DNA of 64,000 nucleotides. It comes from Scylla paramamosain. Taxonomy: Eukaryota; Arthropoda; Malacostraca; Decapoda; Portunidae. The translations under genes were made by a program, and so were the position numbers. A model generated the notes under the pieces. It saw nothing but the letters and a program-made list of their open reading frames with translations, searched no databases and had not been told where the DNA came from. The stretch lies in NCBI RefSeq assembly GCF_035594125.1, contig NC_087152.1, positions 14,321,001 through 14,385,000 on the forward strand, given 5' to 3'. The number at the start of each line of letters is the position of its first letter. The stretch's first letter is position 1. Positions 26,040-36,719 of the stretch are shown here, piece after piece.

Positions 26040-27080
26040 AACCGTATGTCAAATTCTGTTTTCCTTTTTTCTTATACTATGCGAAGGAAGGAGAAAGGAA
26101 AAAAAGGAAGAGAAAGGATGGATTTAAAGAGGATTGTGGGAATAAGTGATGGGATATTAAGACCCATTGTAGATATTAGAAAAAAAAATAAATATAGGGA
26201 AATGTTAACCATATATCAAGTTTAGTTTTCCTTCTTGCTTATACTACGTGAACGAGGAGGGAGAGAAAGGAAAAGGAAAAAAAAAGTAAGGAGAAAAAGA
26301 ATGAATTTAAAGAGGACTGTGGAAGTATTAGATATGATATTAAGATAAATTATGAATGTAAAAAAAAATTTTTTTAAACATTTATCAACTTTTGTTTTCC
26401 CTTTTCATGTACTAAACGAAGGAGGGGGAAAGAAAGAAGGTAGGGGAAAGGATGAATCTAAACAGAGATGTGGAAATAAGTGATAGGGTACTGAAACCCG
26501 TTATGATATCAGAAAAAAGAAAAAAAAACGAAGAAAAAAAACAGTAAGAAACAGAGGAAGAACAGTATGAATTTAAACAGGGACGTGGATTTAAGAGAGA
26601 GGGTATTGAAACCAGTCATGGACCTTCCCCTTATAGAATGCTAAAATGAGTAAGGATGTTAGTAAATTTAAAAACAAAGCTTGAATATGTAAAAAAGCAT
26701 ATAAAGCTTATATTCACTCAGCCTGGTAACCTCATATTGCTGGGGGTACCAAGAAAAATAGAAAATCATAGCTAGATTTTCTCTTTCTTTTACCACACGA
26801 ACGAGAGAAGCGAGGAGGGAGCAGAAATAAATAAATCAATGAATAATAGATTAATTTAGGGAGAAGGATGAGAGTAAGTGAAAGTGAAGACCAGGTAGTG
26901 ATATGAGGGAAAGGAAATCGTACGCTATAGATTTTCTTATATATTTTGTGAACTAGAGAAAGGCAAAATAAATAAATAAATAAAAATCGAGAAAAGAATG
27001 AAAATATGTGGGAGCTGAGGTCAGTTATTGATATGAGAGAGAAAAAAATAATTCAAATTTTGTCTCCATTCTTAGAACAC
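26040..27080. repeat. Tandem array, about 127-190 bp unit, about 7 copies
   Basis: Block gttttccttttttcttatac followed by an acgaaggagg-like block occurs near 26059, 26224, 26393, 26774, 26928 and 27055. The gatttaaagaggattgtgg block recurs at about 26120, 26300, 26455 and 26570. The 381-bp gap between 26393 and 26774 holds about two more decayed units. Confidence 0.75.
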
Positions 27081-28035
27081 ACGAAAGAAACGAGAGAAAG
27101 AAAGAAAGAAAGAAAGAAAGAAGGAAGGAAGGAAGAAAGGAAGCAAGGAAGGAAGGAAAGAAGGAAGGAAAAAGAAAAAGAAGAAAAAGGAGACACTGGA
27201 AGGGAAGGATGGAATGAAAAGGAGAAAAAGAAAGAAAAAAAGGAAAGAAGAAGAAGAAGAAGAAGAAGAAGAAGAAGAAGAAGAAGAAGAAGAAGAAGAA
27301 GAAGAAGAAGAAAAAGACGCAATGAAAAGGGAAGGAAGGAAATGAAGAAAGGGAGACAAAGATAGAAAGAAAGGAAAAGAAGAACAAGAAGAAAAACAAG
27401 AATACACAATGTAAAGAAAAGATGGAAATGAGGAAAAGGAGAAAGAAAAAAGAAGAAGAAAAAGAAGACAATGAAAAGAAAGGATGAAAATGAAGAAAAG
27501 GAGAAAGAAAGAAAGAAGAAGAAGAAAGAATAAGAAGATAATAAGGAGGAAGGATGGAAATAAAAAAAAAAAAGAAAAGAAAGAAAAAAGAAAAAGAAAA
27601 AGAAGACATAATGAAAAGAAAAAGAATGAAAATGAAGAAAAGGAGAAAAAAGAAAGAAAAAAAGAAAAGAAAAAAAGAGGAAAAGAGGAAGAGAGAAGAA
27701 AAGGAGAAGACACAATGAAAGGGAAGGATGGAAATAAAGTAAAGAAGAAATAAAGAAAGAAAGTAAGAAATAAAGAAGAAGAAGAAGAAGAAGAAGAAGA
27801 AGAAGAAGAAGAAGAAAAGAAGAAGACACAATGAAGGGAAAGGATGCAAATGGGAAGAGGAGAAAGAAAGAAAGAAAGAAAGAAGATGAATAAGAAAAAA
27901 AAAAGACAACGCAATGAAAAGGAAGTACGGAAATGAAGAAAAAGAGAAAGGAAGAAAGAAAGAAAAGAAGAAGCAGGAGAAGAAGAAGAAGAAGAAGAAG
28001 AAGAAGAAGAAGAAGAAGAAGAAATAACAGACATT
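27081..28035. repeat. Purine-rich tract of about 950 bp, AAG-rich tandem units
   Basis: Almost only A and G on the plus strand. The block cacaatgaaaagggaaggat followed by ggaaatgaagaaaaggag recurs about ten times (near 27193, 27316, 27405, 27469, 27536, 27605, 27709, 27825, 27904 and 28027). Spacing of 64-123 bp depends on the length of AAG runs (27250-27310, 27775-27815, 27980-28020). Long minus-strand open frames here are only Ser/Phe/Leu/Lys translations of the repeat. Confidence 0.85.
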
Positions 28036-28425
28036 AAAAGAGATTGAACGAAAATGAGTTACAGGGAGTTTAGATCAATAATTATCAACGGAAGGGGAGG
28101 AGAGAACGTGAAATGCATAGGGTACATCTTGGTGATTGAATAAGACAACGAGAAAACAAGAATAGGCGCCATTGTAGTTGTCAAGGTGGATCAGAGTCAG
28201 TTTGCCGTAATTTGATCATGAAGTGTTGGACAGTTGAGGTGATAATCGTTACTTAAAGACTTTTGGGGGAGTTTTGTAATATTTTATTTTTATGTATTAG
28301 GAACATCGACCTATAAATAGAGAAAAAAAAAGAAAGAAAAAGGTGAATAAGTAAATGGAAAAAGAAAATAGGTAAAGCTAGATCAGTTAATTGTTAAATA
28401 AGTAGTAAAAGATTATTTCATTCCC

Positions 28426-28429
<4 letters not shown>
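28036..28429. other. Unique stretch, no recognised feature
   Basis: No gene, RNA or element was identified. Confidence 0.4.

Positions 28430-28460
<31 letters not shown>
28430..28460. repeat. (CA)n microsatellite
   Basis: Pure CA run. Confidence 0.95.
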
Positions 28461-28462
<2 letters not shown>

Positions 28463-28795
28463 TCCTGTAGTACGGCCACTTTATTTTCTGAGCCGTCTTG
28501 ATTATTCCCCTTTCTGCAACAGTTGAAGTCGTAGGCAGGTGCTTTTGAATCGATTTCGAACGGAGCACTCCGAACCACAAATGAACCACACACTGGTTCG
28601 ATGGTCCCCTTATCATCATTTCCCATGAATAATGAAGAGGATAAACAAAGAGGAGAGACAGATAACATAGTAATACCTGACGTCTGGTCGCCGCCACACA
28701 GACCAAACGCTCCATCAGTCATCACGCAACTGTCCGCACGCACCAAACTTTTGCACGCATTTATTTTTGCTTCTATTTACACGGCTGGACTCGGG

Positions 28796-28890
28796 CCAAT
28801 GGCAGCGCGATGAAATGAGGCGAACTGCAGCCCCGCCATAGAGATAATACCCGCCGTATATAACAAGATCCATTTTACTTACCGGCCTCA
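28796..28890 (+). promoter_or_regulatory. Candidate TATA promoter with CCAAT box
   Basis: CCAATGG lies at 28796-28802 and TATATAA at 28857-28863. A TCA at 28888-28890 falls 31-33 bases after the TATA start, where an initiator would be expected. The area is locally GC-rich. The transcript would start with very short frames only (ATG at 28892 and 28920). An alternative reading is a minus-strand gene: ATTGG is the CCAAT box in that direction, followed by an ATG at 28744-28746, 22 codons and a donor-like CAG/GTATTA at about 28679. Neither reading is supported by a known protein. Confidence 0.25.
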
Positions 28891-28964
28891 CATGTTACTG
28901 TCTGGGGAAAGAATTCGCCATGGACAAATATAGAAGCCAGTAGGAGTTTGTGCCAGGACTCACC

Positions 28965-29320
28965 ACTGAATGACGAAGGAATGAAGGCTGTCTGATGTCT
29001 GCGGTACACGGGGTGGGGTACAAGAGATGATAATGTGAAGTACTTGTGAGTCAAAACTTAACATGAAAGGGAAGCTACGGTACACGGGATAGATTACGAG
29101 TGAGAAAACGTGAAGTACCTGAGAGTTTAGAACAGTAGTGAGTGACGAAGGGGGGAAGGCACGGATTGATGTCTGTAATACGCGGGATGGAGTACGAGCG
29201 ATGGTGACGTGAAGTATTTCAGAGTTAAGAACGTAATGTGAGAGGGAAGCTGCGGTACGGTACACGGGATGCGACTGAGGAAAGATAGCGTGAAGTACTT
29301 GTGAACTAAGAACATTAGAA
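28965..29320. repeat. Two-unit higher-order repeat, about 177 bp, 2 copies
   Basis: A short block gtgaagtacttgtgagt recurs at about 29035, 29110, 29209 and 29290 (spacings 75, 99, 81). Odd copies are preceded by gacgaagga and tgatgtctg blocks; even copies by gggaagctacggtacacggg. So the real unit is an A-B pair of about 174-180 bp. Confidence 0.8.
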
Positions 29321-29505
29321 CATAAAAAACCGTCAGAAGTCATCAGGCCTACGCAAGCTGTCAAAATACGATCTCAGTTCATCAGTTTATTAGAGTTACT
29401 CCTGAAAAAAAAAAAAAAAATGTAACACGGCTTCTGAAACCTATAGCAACTACTATTTCCACTTATCCTCATCCGTAAATTTCTCTAATCTTATAGTTCG
29501 GTGTT
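29305..29505 (-). mobile_element. LINE-B 3'-end fragment, interrupted
   Basis: Minus orientation: gaacattagaacata (tail 8-mers), then gtcatcaggcctacgc, and after about 70 bp of unrelated sequence with a 16-base A run, atttccacttatcctcatcc and gtaaatttctctaatctt, which correspond to the end of the coding region. The order matches 44159-44345. The gap suggests a small insertion. Confidence 0.6.
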
Positions 29506-29625
29506 GCAAGGTGGCAGTCAGTACGGGGAGTCACAGTGAGGAGGACGCGACCATCACAGCCACGCCTCTCCTCAGGGACTGGAATGGTTCACAGGGACCC
29601 GTAAAGCAATTTGAAGACGTGAAGT

Positions 29626-29689
29626 ATGAACATAGGAACGTAAGGGACGCTCCGAGAACCCATCAAGTCTATTCATGGCAGTCCCTTTA

Positions 29690-29692
<3 letters not shown>
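29626..29692 (-). mobile_element. LINE-B tail fragment
   Basis: The sequence gaacataggaacgtaaggga, then a ctccgagaacccatcaagtc block and catggcagtccctttatg, is the reverse complement of the LINE-B 3' region. It runs straight into a GA repeat. Confidence 0.6.

Positions 29693-29785
<93 letters not shown>
29693..29785. repeat. (GA)n microsatellite
   Basis: GA run with one gg interruption near 29743; begins at the end of a LINE-B fragment. Confidence 0.97.
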
Positions 29786-29788
<3 letters not shown>

Positions 29789-29877
29789 ACTTACTTGCCC
29801 ACTTACGTACATAATATCCTTAGCTATTCACTTATCTAATCTTCCGTTGCGATCACGACTAACTGTATTGGCCTTTG

Positions 29878-29934
29878 TTGTTGTTGTTGTTGTTGTTGTT
29901 GCTGTTGTTGTTGCTGTTGTTGCTCTTGCTGTAC
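29878..29934. repeat. (TTG)n trinucleotide repeat
   Basis: TTG repeat with several ctg/ctt units. Confidence 0.9.
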
Positions 29935-30337
<403 letters not shown>

Positions 30338-30439
30338 CAGACACACATACACATATCCCCCTCTTATACGCACCCAAACACACAGGAAAGCGAGACAGAC
30401 AGACGGGTTTGACCAAGGAGGACACTCACGCACTCATTC

Positions 30440-30760
<321 letters not shown>

Positions 30761-31293
30761 GCCCCCACTCTAATGACACGCATCTATTCATCACCCTTGC
30801 CCTCCGATCCCCACGCAAACCCAAACAGCCCAACGCGAAGGCAAACCCATCAGTCTGCACACACATGTAAGGGCAATACACAGGCACACAAACAGGCAGC
30901 TGTGTGTCCGGGGCATCATTGGCAGCGGCAGGTGTTTGGCAGCGAGTTGAGGTAAACACGTAACTCACCTGCCGCGCGCCACCAGCTCCGGACACCCTCG
31001 TTAATTAGCCCAGCCCATTGCACTGCCTACACTGCCTCGCTATCTCGGACTATCGGGTGGTAGCGGGTGTCCTCCTGCCCTCCTCCTGTCCTCCTCTCCC
31101 TCGGTTTAATGTACGTATTCACCAATTGTTTTCTGGTCAACTCGTTTTCTTTGTTCCTATTTTTTTTTCTATTTTAATGGTTGACTTCTTTAGTTTTCTG
31201 GTGGACTGTGTGGGTGTTTTTTTTTTGTGGGGGGGGGTTTTGGGGTCAGGGTGTGGACTGTTTTAGCGGTGGGTGGATGGGTGTGAAAGAGTG
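30761..31293. other. Unique stretch, no recognised gene
   Basis: Fairly GC-rich to about 31100, then T- and G-rich with a g9 run at about 31232. No splice-bounded exon was seen. Confidence 0.4.

Positions 31294-31363
<70 letters not shown>
31294..31363. repeat. (GT)n microsatellite
   Basis: Pure GT run followed by tctc/tgtc degenerate repeat up to the CT run at 31424. Confidence 0.97.
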
Positions 31364-31364
<1 letters not shown>

Positions 31365-31420
31365 GTTGTCTCTTTGTCTCTCTGTTTCTCTGTCTTTTCT
31401 TTTTGTCTTTCTCTGTTTCC

Positions 31421-31423
<3 letters not shown>

Positions 31424-31489
<66 letters not shown>
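31424..31489. repeat. (CT)n microsatellite
   Basis: Pure CT run. Confidence 0.97.
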
Positions 31490-31491
<2 letters not shown>

Positions 31492-31734
31492 GTAGTTATG
31501 CCAATAAGGAAAATGACCAATGAAGAAAAAAGTCGAGAAGAAAAATATACACGAATAAATTACCCAAAGGAAAAAAAAAAAACAGGAAAAAAAGCAAAGG
31601 GAAAATAAATGTCCAAAGGGGTGAGGGGAAAATATAATAATCATGGTGTATTCTCGCTTCTGGCAAGGGAAACCATTATAATCTCTTTTACTTACCCAGA
31701 GTGATGGTTCTTCCTTGGCCTTTGAACCCCCCAC

Positions 31735-31792
31735 TCCTCCTCCTCCTCCTCCTCTTCCTTTTCCTTCTCCTCCTCCTCCTCCTCCTCCTCGT
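31735..31792. repeat. (CTC)n trinucleotide repeat
   Basis: Imperfect TCC repeat. Confidence 0.9.
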
Positions 31793-31899
31793 CCTCAGTG
31801 TATCTTTCCGCCCTGGTGGTGGTGATGGAGGTAGTGAATCTGACATATGATTAAAACGCGCCTTTCATCTCGGTGTGGGTGGAGGAACTTAACGAAAGG

Positions 31900-32042
31900 T
31901 GGTTGGTGGTGGTGGTGGTGGTGTGTTTTTTTTGTTGTTGTTTATGTTCTTGTGTTGTTTCTTGGTGGTTTTTCTTTTCTTTTTCTTTTTCTTTTTTTTT
32001 GTTGTCCTTTGTCTCATTGTTGTTGCTGTTGTTGTTAGGTTA

Positions 32043-32073
<31 letters not shown>

Positions 32074-32090
32074 TGCTGTTCTTGTAATTG
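31900..32090. repeat. (GGT)n and (TTG)n trinucleotide patches
   Basis: Short GGT run at 31903-31923 and TTG run at about 32042-32071 in a T/G-rich stretch. Confidence 0.85.
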
Positions 32091-32147
32091 TTCTTCTTGT
32101 ACTTCCTCTTCTTCCTCCACTTCTTCCTCCTTCTGTTTTTCCTTTGT

Positions 32148-32228
32148 ATGCCTCCTCCTCCTCCTCCTCCTCCTCCTCCTCCTCCTCCTCCTCCTCCTCC
32201 TCCTCCTCCTCCTCCTCCTCCTCCTCCT
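32148..32228. repeat. (TCC)n trinucleotide repeat
   Basis: About 80 bp of pure TCC. Its reading gives poly-Ser, poly-Pro or poly-Leu. Confidence 0.97.
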
Positions 32229-32590
32229 TGCATTTATCACTTTCTTTCCATTCTCTCCTTCCTCTCTCTCTCTCTCTCTCTCTCTATTCCTTTCCATCCC
32301 TTTCCTTTCTTTACACTGCTTTTCCCTTATCTTTCCTTCCCCTTCTTTTGTATCTGCACCACCAACATCACCACTACCACCACTATCACCACCACAACCA
32401 TCGCCTTCCGCGCCAGCACCGCCTTGAGAGTTGTCAGACACGTCCACCTCACGTCTGAGGTTGGCGGGTGCACGCTCCTCAGCTTCTTTCATGTGCCTTA
32501 ATTGCTACAGGACGCAGTTAGTGAATGTTTTGCCTCCCACTTCAACATGAACTCGGGCGTGCTGAAGCTGTGGAGTCGTTCAGGTTGTGG
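32229..32590. other. Pyrimidine-rich then unique stretch
   Basis: Short CT run near 32262-32285, CCA-rich patch near 32356-32400. No exon recognised. Confidence 0.4.
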
Positions 32591-32594
32591 TGTG

Positions 32595-32628
32595 TTTTAT
32601 TTATTTTATTTTATTTTATTTTATTTTA

Positions 32629-32660
<32 letters not shown>

Positions 32661-32662
32661 TT
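32595..32662. repeat. (TTTTA)n/(TTTA)n repeat
   Basis: TTTTA units followed by TTTA units and a T run. Confidence 0.93.
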
Positions 32663-32726
32663 TTGTTTTGGGTGGGGGTGTGGTGTGTAGTTAGTGGTTT
32701 TGCTCGTAGACAGACAGACAGACAGG

Positions 32727-32832
<106 letters not shown>

Positions 32833-32989
32833 CTGACGCCAATACACTGAATGAAGAAGACAGAAAGGTTTACGTAAAGTGTTTTTAATAGAAACTACTA
32901 CCACTACTACTACTACTAACTACTACCACCACTACTAATTCACTCATCAGTATCTCCTACCCAGCAATTCCAGACCACTCCACGCAGTC

Positions 32990-33240
32990 AAACTTATCTT
33001 CCTCTTTCTCTCTCTTTTCTCTTTCTTACTCGTATTTTATCCAGCCATCTGTCTACCGTGCTGTTCTTTACCATCCCCACACAAGAATGGCTTCGTAGAT
33101 CTCTCTCTATGCAACCAAACTTCTTATACCTCTCTCATCTCATCTCTCATCTCTTTCTTACTTGTACCTTATCCAGCCATTCATCTACTCCTGTGCCTTT
33201 CTTTACCCTCCCTCACAAAAGGCTCCTTAGATCTTGAGCA
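32990..33240. repeat. Two-copy tandem repeat, about 131 bp
   Basis: Blocks ttatccagccatctgtctac and ttatccagccattcatctac begin about 131 bp apart, and each is followed by ctttacc-tcccc/ccc and a tagatct motif. Confidence 0.7.
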
Positions 33241-33381
33241 TCAGACAGGCGCCACAAAAACCAATCGTATGGAAGACTCGCTGACAGGGGCTTCCTCTCT
33301 CATCGTCCTTCTGTTGACGTTTGGGCTGCCGAAGAAAGGCCAAGCTTGGATACACACCCTCGCTCCTCCCAGCTTGTCGTC

Positions 33382-33382
<1 letters not shown>

Positions 33383-33460
<78 letters not shown>
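33383..33460. repeat. (GA)n microsatellite
   Basis: Pure GA run. Confidence 0.97.
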
Positions 33461-33462
<2 letters not shown>

Positions 33463-33771
33463 GAGGGGCGGGGAAATTTGGTCGAGGATGACACAGGGAG
33501 ATCTCTGGTAATGCTTTCTCATATTGTTGGTTGTTTTGTTGTTTTGTTGTTTTGTTTATGTTCCTGAGCTGTTGTCAACTAGAGGTGTGTTTATACTAAC
33601 TGTAGATCCCTTAGTCTACAATCAGTCCTCCTTGCCTTTCTCCCCGAGTTAAGGAGTGATGGGTGTGGGTGAATCTTCGCCTTTGCTATCCCCAAGCCTC
33701 TTTACATAGGACAGTGCATGTAGCCTATCACCCTCGCCTTTACGTAATATCAGTTTTCTGTCACGTTGGAG

Positions 33772-33809
<38 letters not shown>

Positions 33810-34149
33810 CATAAGAGCGAACAATATTAATCTAAGTGTTCATTCTTCCTTTGTGTTCCTTTGCGTTCCTTTTGTGCTCCTCCGCCAGCCAGACCACCAC
33901 TGCGGCTGGCAGCTCCACACAACCACACCACGTTTCGTAATCGGGGAAAGCGGATGATTGCTAACGGTGAAGTATTTCCTGACCTGAGGCAATATCGATT
34001 CTTTTTTATTTACCCTTTTTTCTCTTTATTATTTTCTTCTATTTCATTTTACTTCTTGTGCGTGTGCGTCCCCCTGCTACGTAACTCGGCTTTCCCTGTC
34101 GCGGCCGTGGATAGATACAATGTCCTGAGGGCGAGGTATAGTATAGATC
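33461..34149. other. Mostly unique, short (CA)n at 33775-33805
   Basis: No gene recognised. A small gttttgttgttttgttgt patch lies at about 33533. Confidence 0.4.
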
Positions 34150-35615
34150 TTGGCTGGGAGCGAGGGCTCAGCTGGCGAGATGTGGTGAATACTCGGCAAC
34201 GTGCGTCGGTCACCCACAGTTCACACGTCCGCTGAAGGAAGAGAAGAGATTTAGGACTGAATAGAGGTGAACAGGGAGAGAATAGATAGTGTGAGATGTG
34301 ATTAAATGAGCTGAGTAACCGAGCACGTTGCATCGGTCACCCACATTTCACGCCTCTGCTGAAGGAAGAGGAGGTACGAGTAGAGAGAGAATTAAGACTG
34401 AAAAGAGGTGAATAGGAAGAGAATAGAGAGTGTGAAATGTGATCAGATATGCAAAGTAACCAAGTACGTTGCGTCGGTCACCCACACTTCTACTGGCTGT
34501 ATACAGTAGAAGGAGAAGATACGAGGAGAAATTTAAGACTGAAAAGAGATGCATAGGGAGAGAATAGACAGTGTCACATGTAACTTAATGTGATGAATAA
34601 CAGAGAACATTGCACCGGCCTCCCACAGTCAACAGTCCACACCTCTGCTGGGCGTATACCACTGGGAGGGAGGATACGAGGAGAGAGTTATGAGTGAAAA
34701 GAGGCAAATAAGGAGAAAATAGACAGTGTGAGATGTACTCGTAGTTTAATGTGATAAATACCAGAGAACATTGCATCAGCCTCCTACAGTCCACAGTCTG
34801 CTCTGCGTGCCTTACCGCTGGGAGACGAGGAGTTCCTAGCTAAGATAAATGGAGGAATGGAAAGTGTTGCATAGGTAGAATATAATAAACGGTGTGAGAT
34901 ATGATTAAGTGTGATGAATATTCGACTAGCATTGCGCCGGTCAAATACGGACAGTCCACACCCTCCGCTGGCTGTGACGCTGGAAGAGGAGGAGGAGGAG
35001 GAGGAGGAGGAGGAGTTGCTAGCTAAGATAAATGGTGGATTGGAAAATGTTGCATAGGGAGATTTTAAATGATGCGAGATTATGAATACCTGAGGAACTT
35101 ACACTTGATCATCCACACCTCTGCTAGGCGTACTGGTAAAGCGGAGGTGCAAGGAGACCGGGCTAGACATGGAGGAAAGAGGAGAGAGAGGGAGGGATAA
35201 GCACTGGGATGATTGGGGATTGAGAAGAAGAGATGGAGGAACTGAAAAAAAAAGGATGGTTAGAAGGAAAAGAGTAGATGGAGGAATAAGCACTAGGGTG
35301 GTTGGGGAGAAAGAAGAGAATAGGGAAGGGAAGAAGAGGAGAGGCAGGGATGATGAATAAAAAGAGGTGAAGTAGAGAGAGAAAATAAACAGTGTGAGAT
35401 GTGATCGAATGTAGGAGAAGGAGAAGAGGAGATGGAGGAATAAGCACTGCGGTGATTGAAGAGGAGAGGGAAGGGAAGGAGAAGAGGAGAGGGAGGGGTG
35501 AGGAATAAAAAAAAAAAAAAGGTGAAATAGAGAGAAAATAAACAGTGCGGCATGTGATTGAATGTGATGAGTACCCCTAGTAATGATGCATCGCTCACCC
35601 ACAAATGTACTGGAA
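34150..35615. repeat. Tandem array, about 135-170 bp unit, about 9 copies
   Basis: Block cgtcggtcacccacagttca recurs in variants at about 34206, 34340, 34479, 34615, 34773, 34934, 35108 and 35590. Each copy continues with a ctgctg-aaggaagagg-like part, a gagaattaagactgaaaaga-like part and an atagacagtgtgagatgtga-like part. In the later copies the GGA-rich part has grown (34985-35015, 35165-35350), lengthening the unit. Confidence 0.85.
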
Positions 35616-35906
35616 ACGCAAGAAAAGCAATATGAATGTTCTCAGCTTGAATTTATTATCATTTTTTTTCATTATTATCACTACTTGCTTTTATACAGTA
35701 CATACATGTGAGGCATACACAGGTAGAATTTAAGGTAAAATTAAGATCAGAGGTGAGGCAGCAACGTCGTTAAAGGTGACGTAGATTGCAAAAAAAGAAC
35801 TAATAAGAGATAAAACAAAAATAAAGAAGGAGAAGTGGAGAGAGAGATGCAATAATGATGACGGAGGAAAAGAGAAACATGGAGGAAAAAACGATGCATT
35901 GCGGGA

Positions 35907-35909
<3 letters not shown>
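35616..35909. other. Unique stretch, no recognised feature
   Basis: No gene signal. Confidence 0.4.

Positions 35910-35996
<87 letters not shown>
35910..35996. repeat. (GA)n microsatellite
   Basis: Pure GA run within a generally purine-rich segment (35815-36320). Confidence 0.97.
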
Positions 35997-35997
<1 letters not shown>

Positions 35998-36174
35998 ATC
36001 AGAAAGAAAGCAGACGTGAGAAATGAAGTAAAAGAAGACGAAGAAGAGATTAGACAAGGAAAAATTGATGCAACAGAAAACACGGGGGAGGAAGATGTAC
36101 AAAGAGAGGAAAAGATAAGAGACGGGAAAAAAAAAATAGTAAAAGAGCGAATGTGTGAGGCGGGGTTGAAGAAA

Positions 36175-36290
36175 ATGAAAGGAGAAGGAGGAGGAGGAGG
36201 AGGAGGAAGAAGAGGAAGAGAAGGAGGAGAGGGAGGGGGAGGGAGAGGTGCAAGAGGAGGAAGAGGAGGAGTTGGAGGAGGAGAAAAAGA
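36175..36290. repeat. (GGA)n-rich tract
   Basis: Imperfect GGA/GAA repeat; the minus strand gives spurious Ser/Pro-rich frames. Confidence 0.85.
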
Positions 36291-36410
36291 AACACACGAA
36301 GAAAAATATAAATGAAACAGGAGAAAGAAGAGATAATCAAACATAGAAAGTGAGAAGAGAAGAAAAGAAAAACGAACTGGAAATTAAAATAGAAGATACG
36401 AGAGAAAGAG

Positions 36411-36522
<112 letters not shown>

Positions 36523-36719
36523 ATGCAGTAGGAACATGACACACAGTAAGGAAAGGGCCAAGAAAAAACGTAAGGCGGGAAGATACGAGAACCAAACAGC
36601 GCCACTTCTTTTGCTGGCCACGCCTCCCGCAGCCTCCGCCACCTGCCTGGGGTCACGGCGGCTGAAGACCATAAGACCATATGCTGAAACGCTTCTGCCT
36701 GCACCCTTACTACTTTCCA

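Noticed and set aside
27025..28034. Long minus-strand frames of 258-320 codons
   Set aside because: All three minus frames are open because the plus strand is nearly pure purine (few stop codons possible). The peptides are poly-Ser/Phe/Leu.
29511..29700. Open frame of 162 codons with a non-repetitive start
   Set aside because: Its first part overlaps a LINE-B tail fragment at 29626-29692 and it then runs into a GA repeat; no start ATG is needed to explain it and no domain is seen.
33269..33385. Frame beginning MEDSLTGASSLIVLLLTFG, resembling a signal peptide
   Set aside because: It has no start context or donor site to support it and runs straight into a GA repeat.
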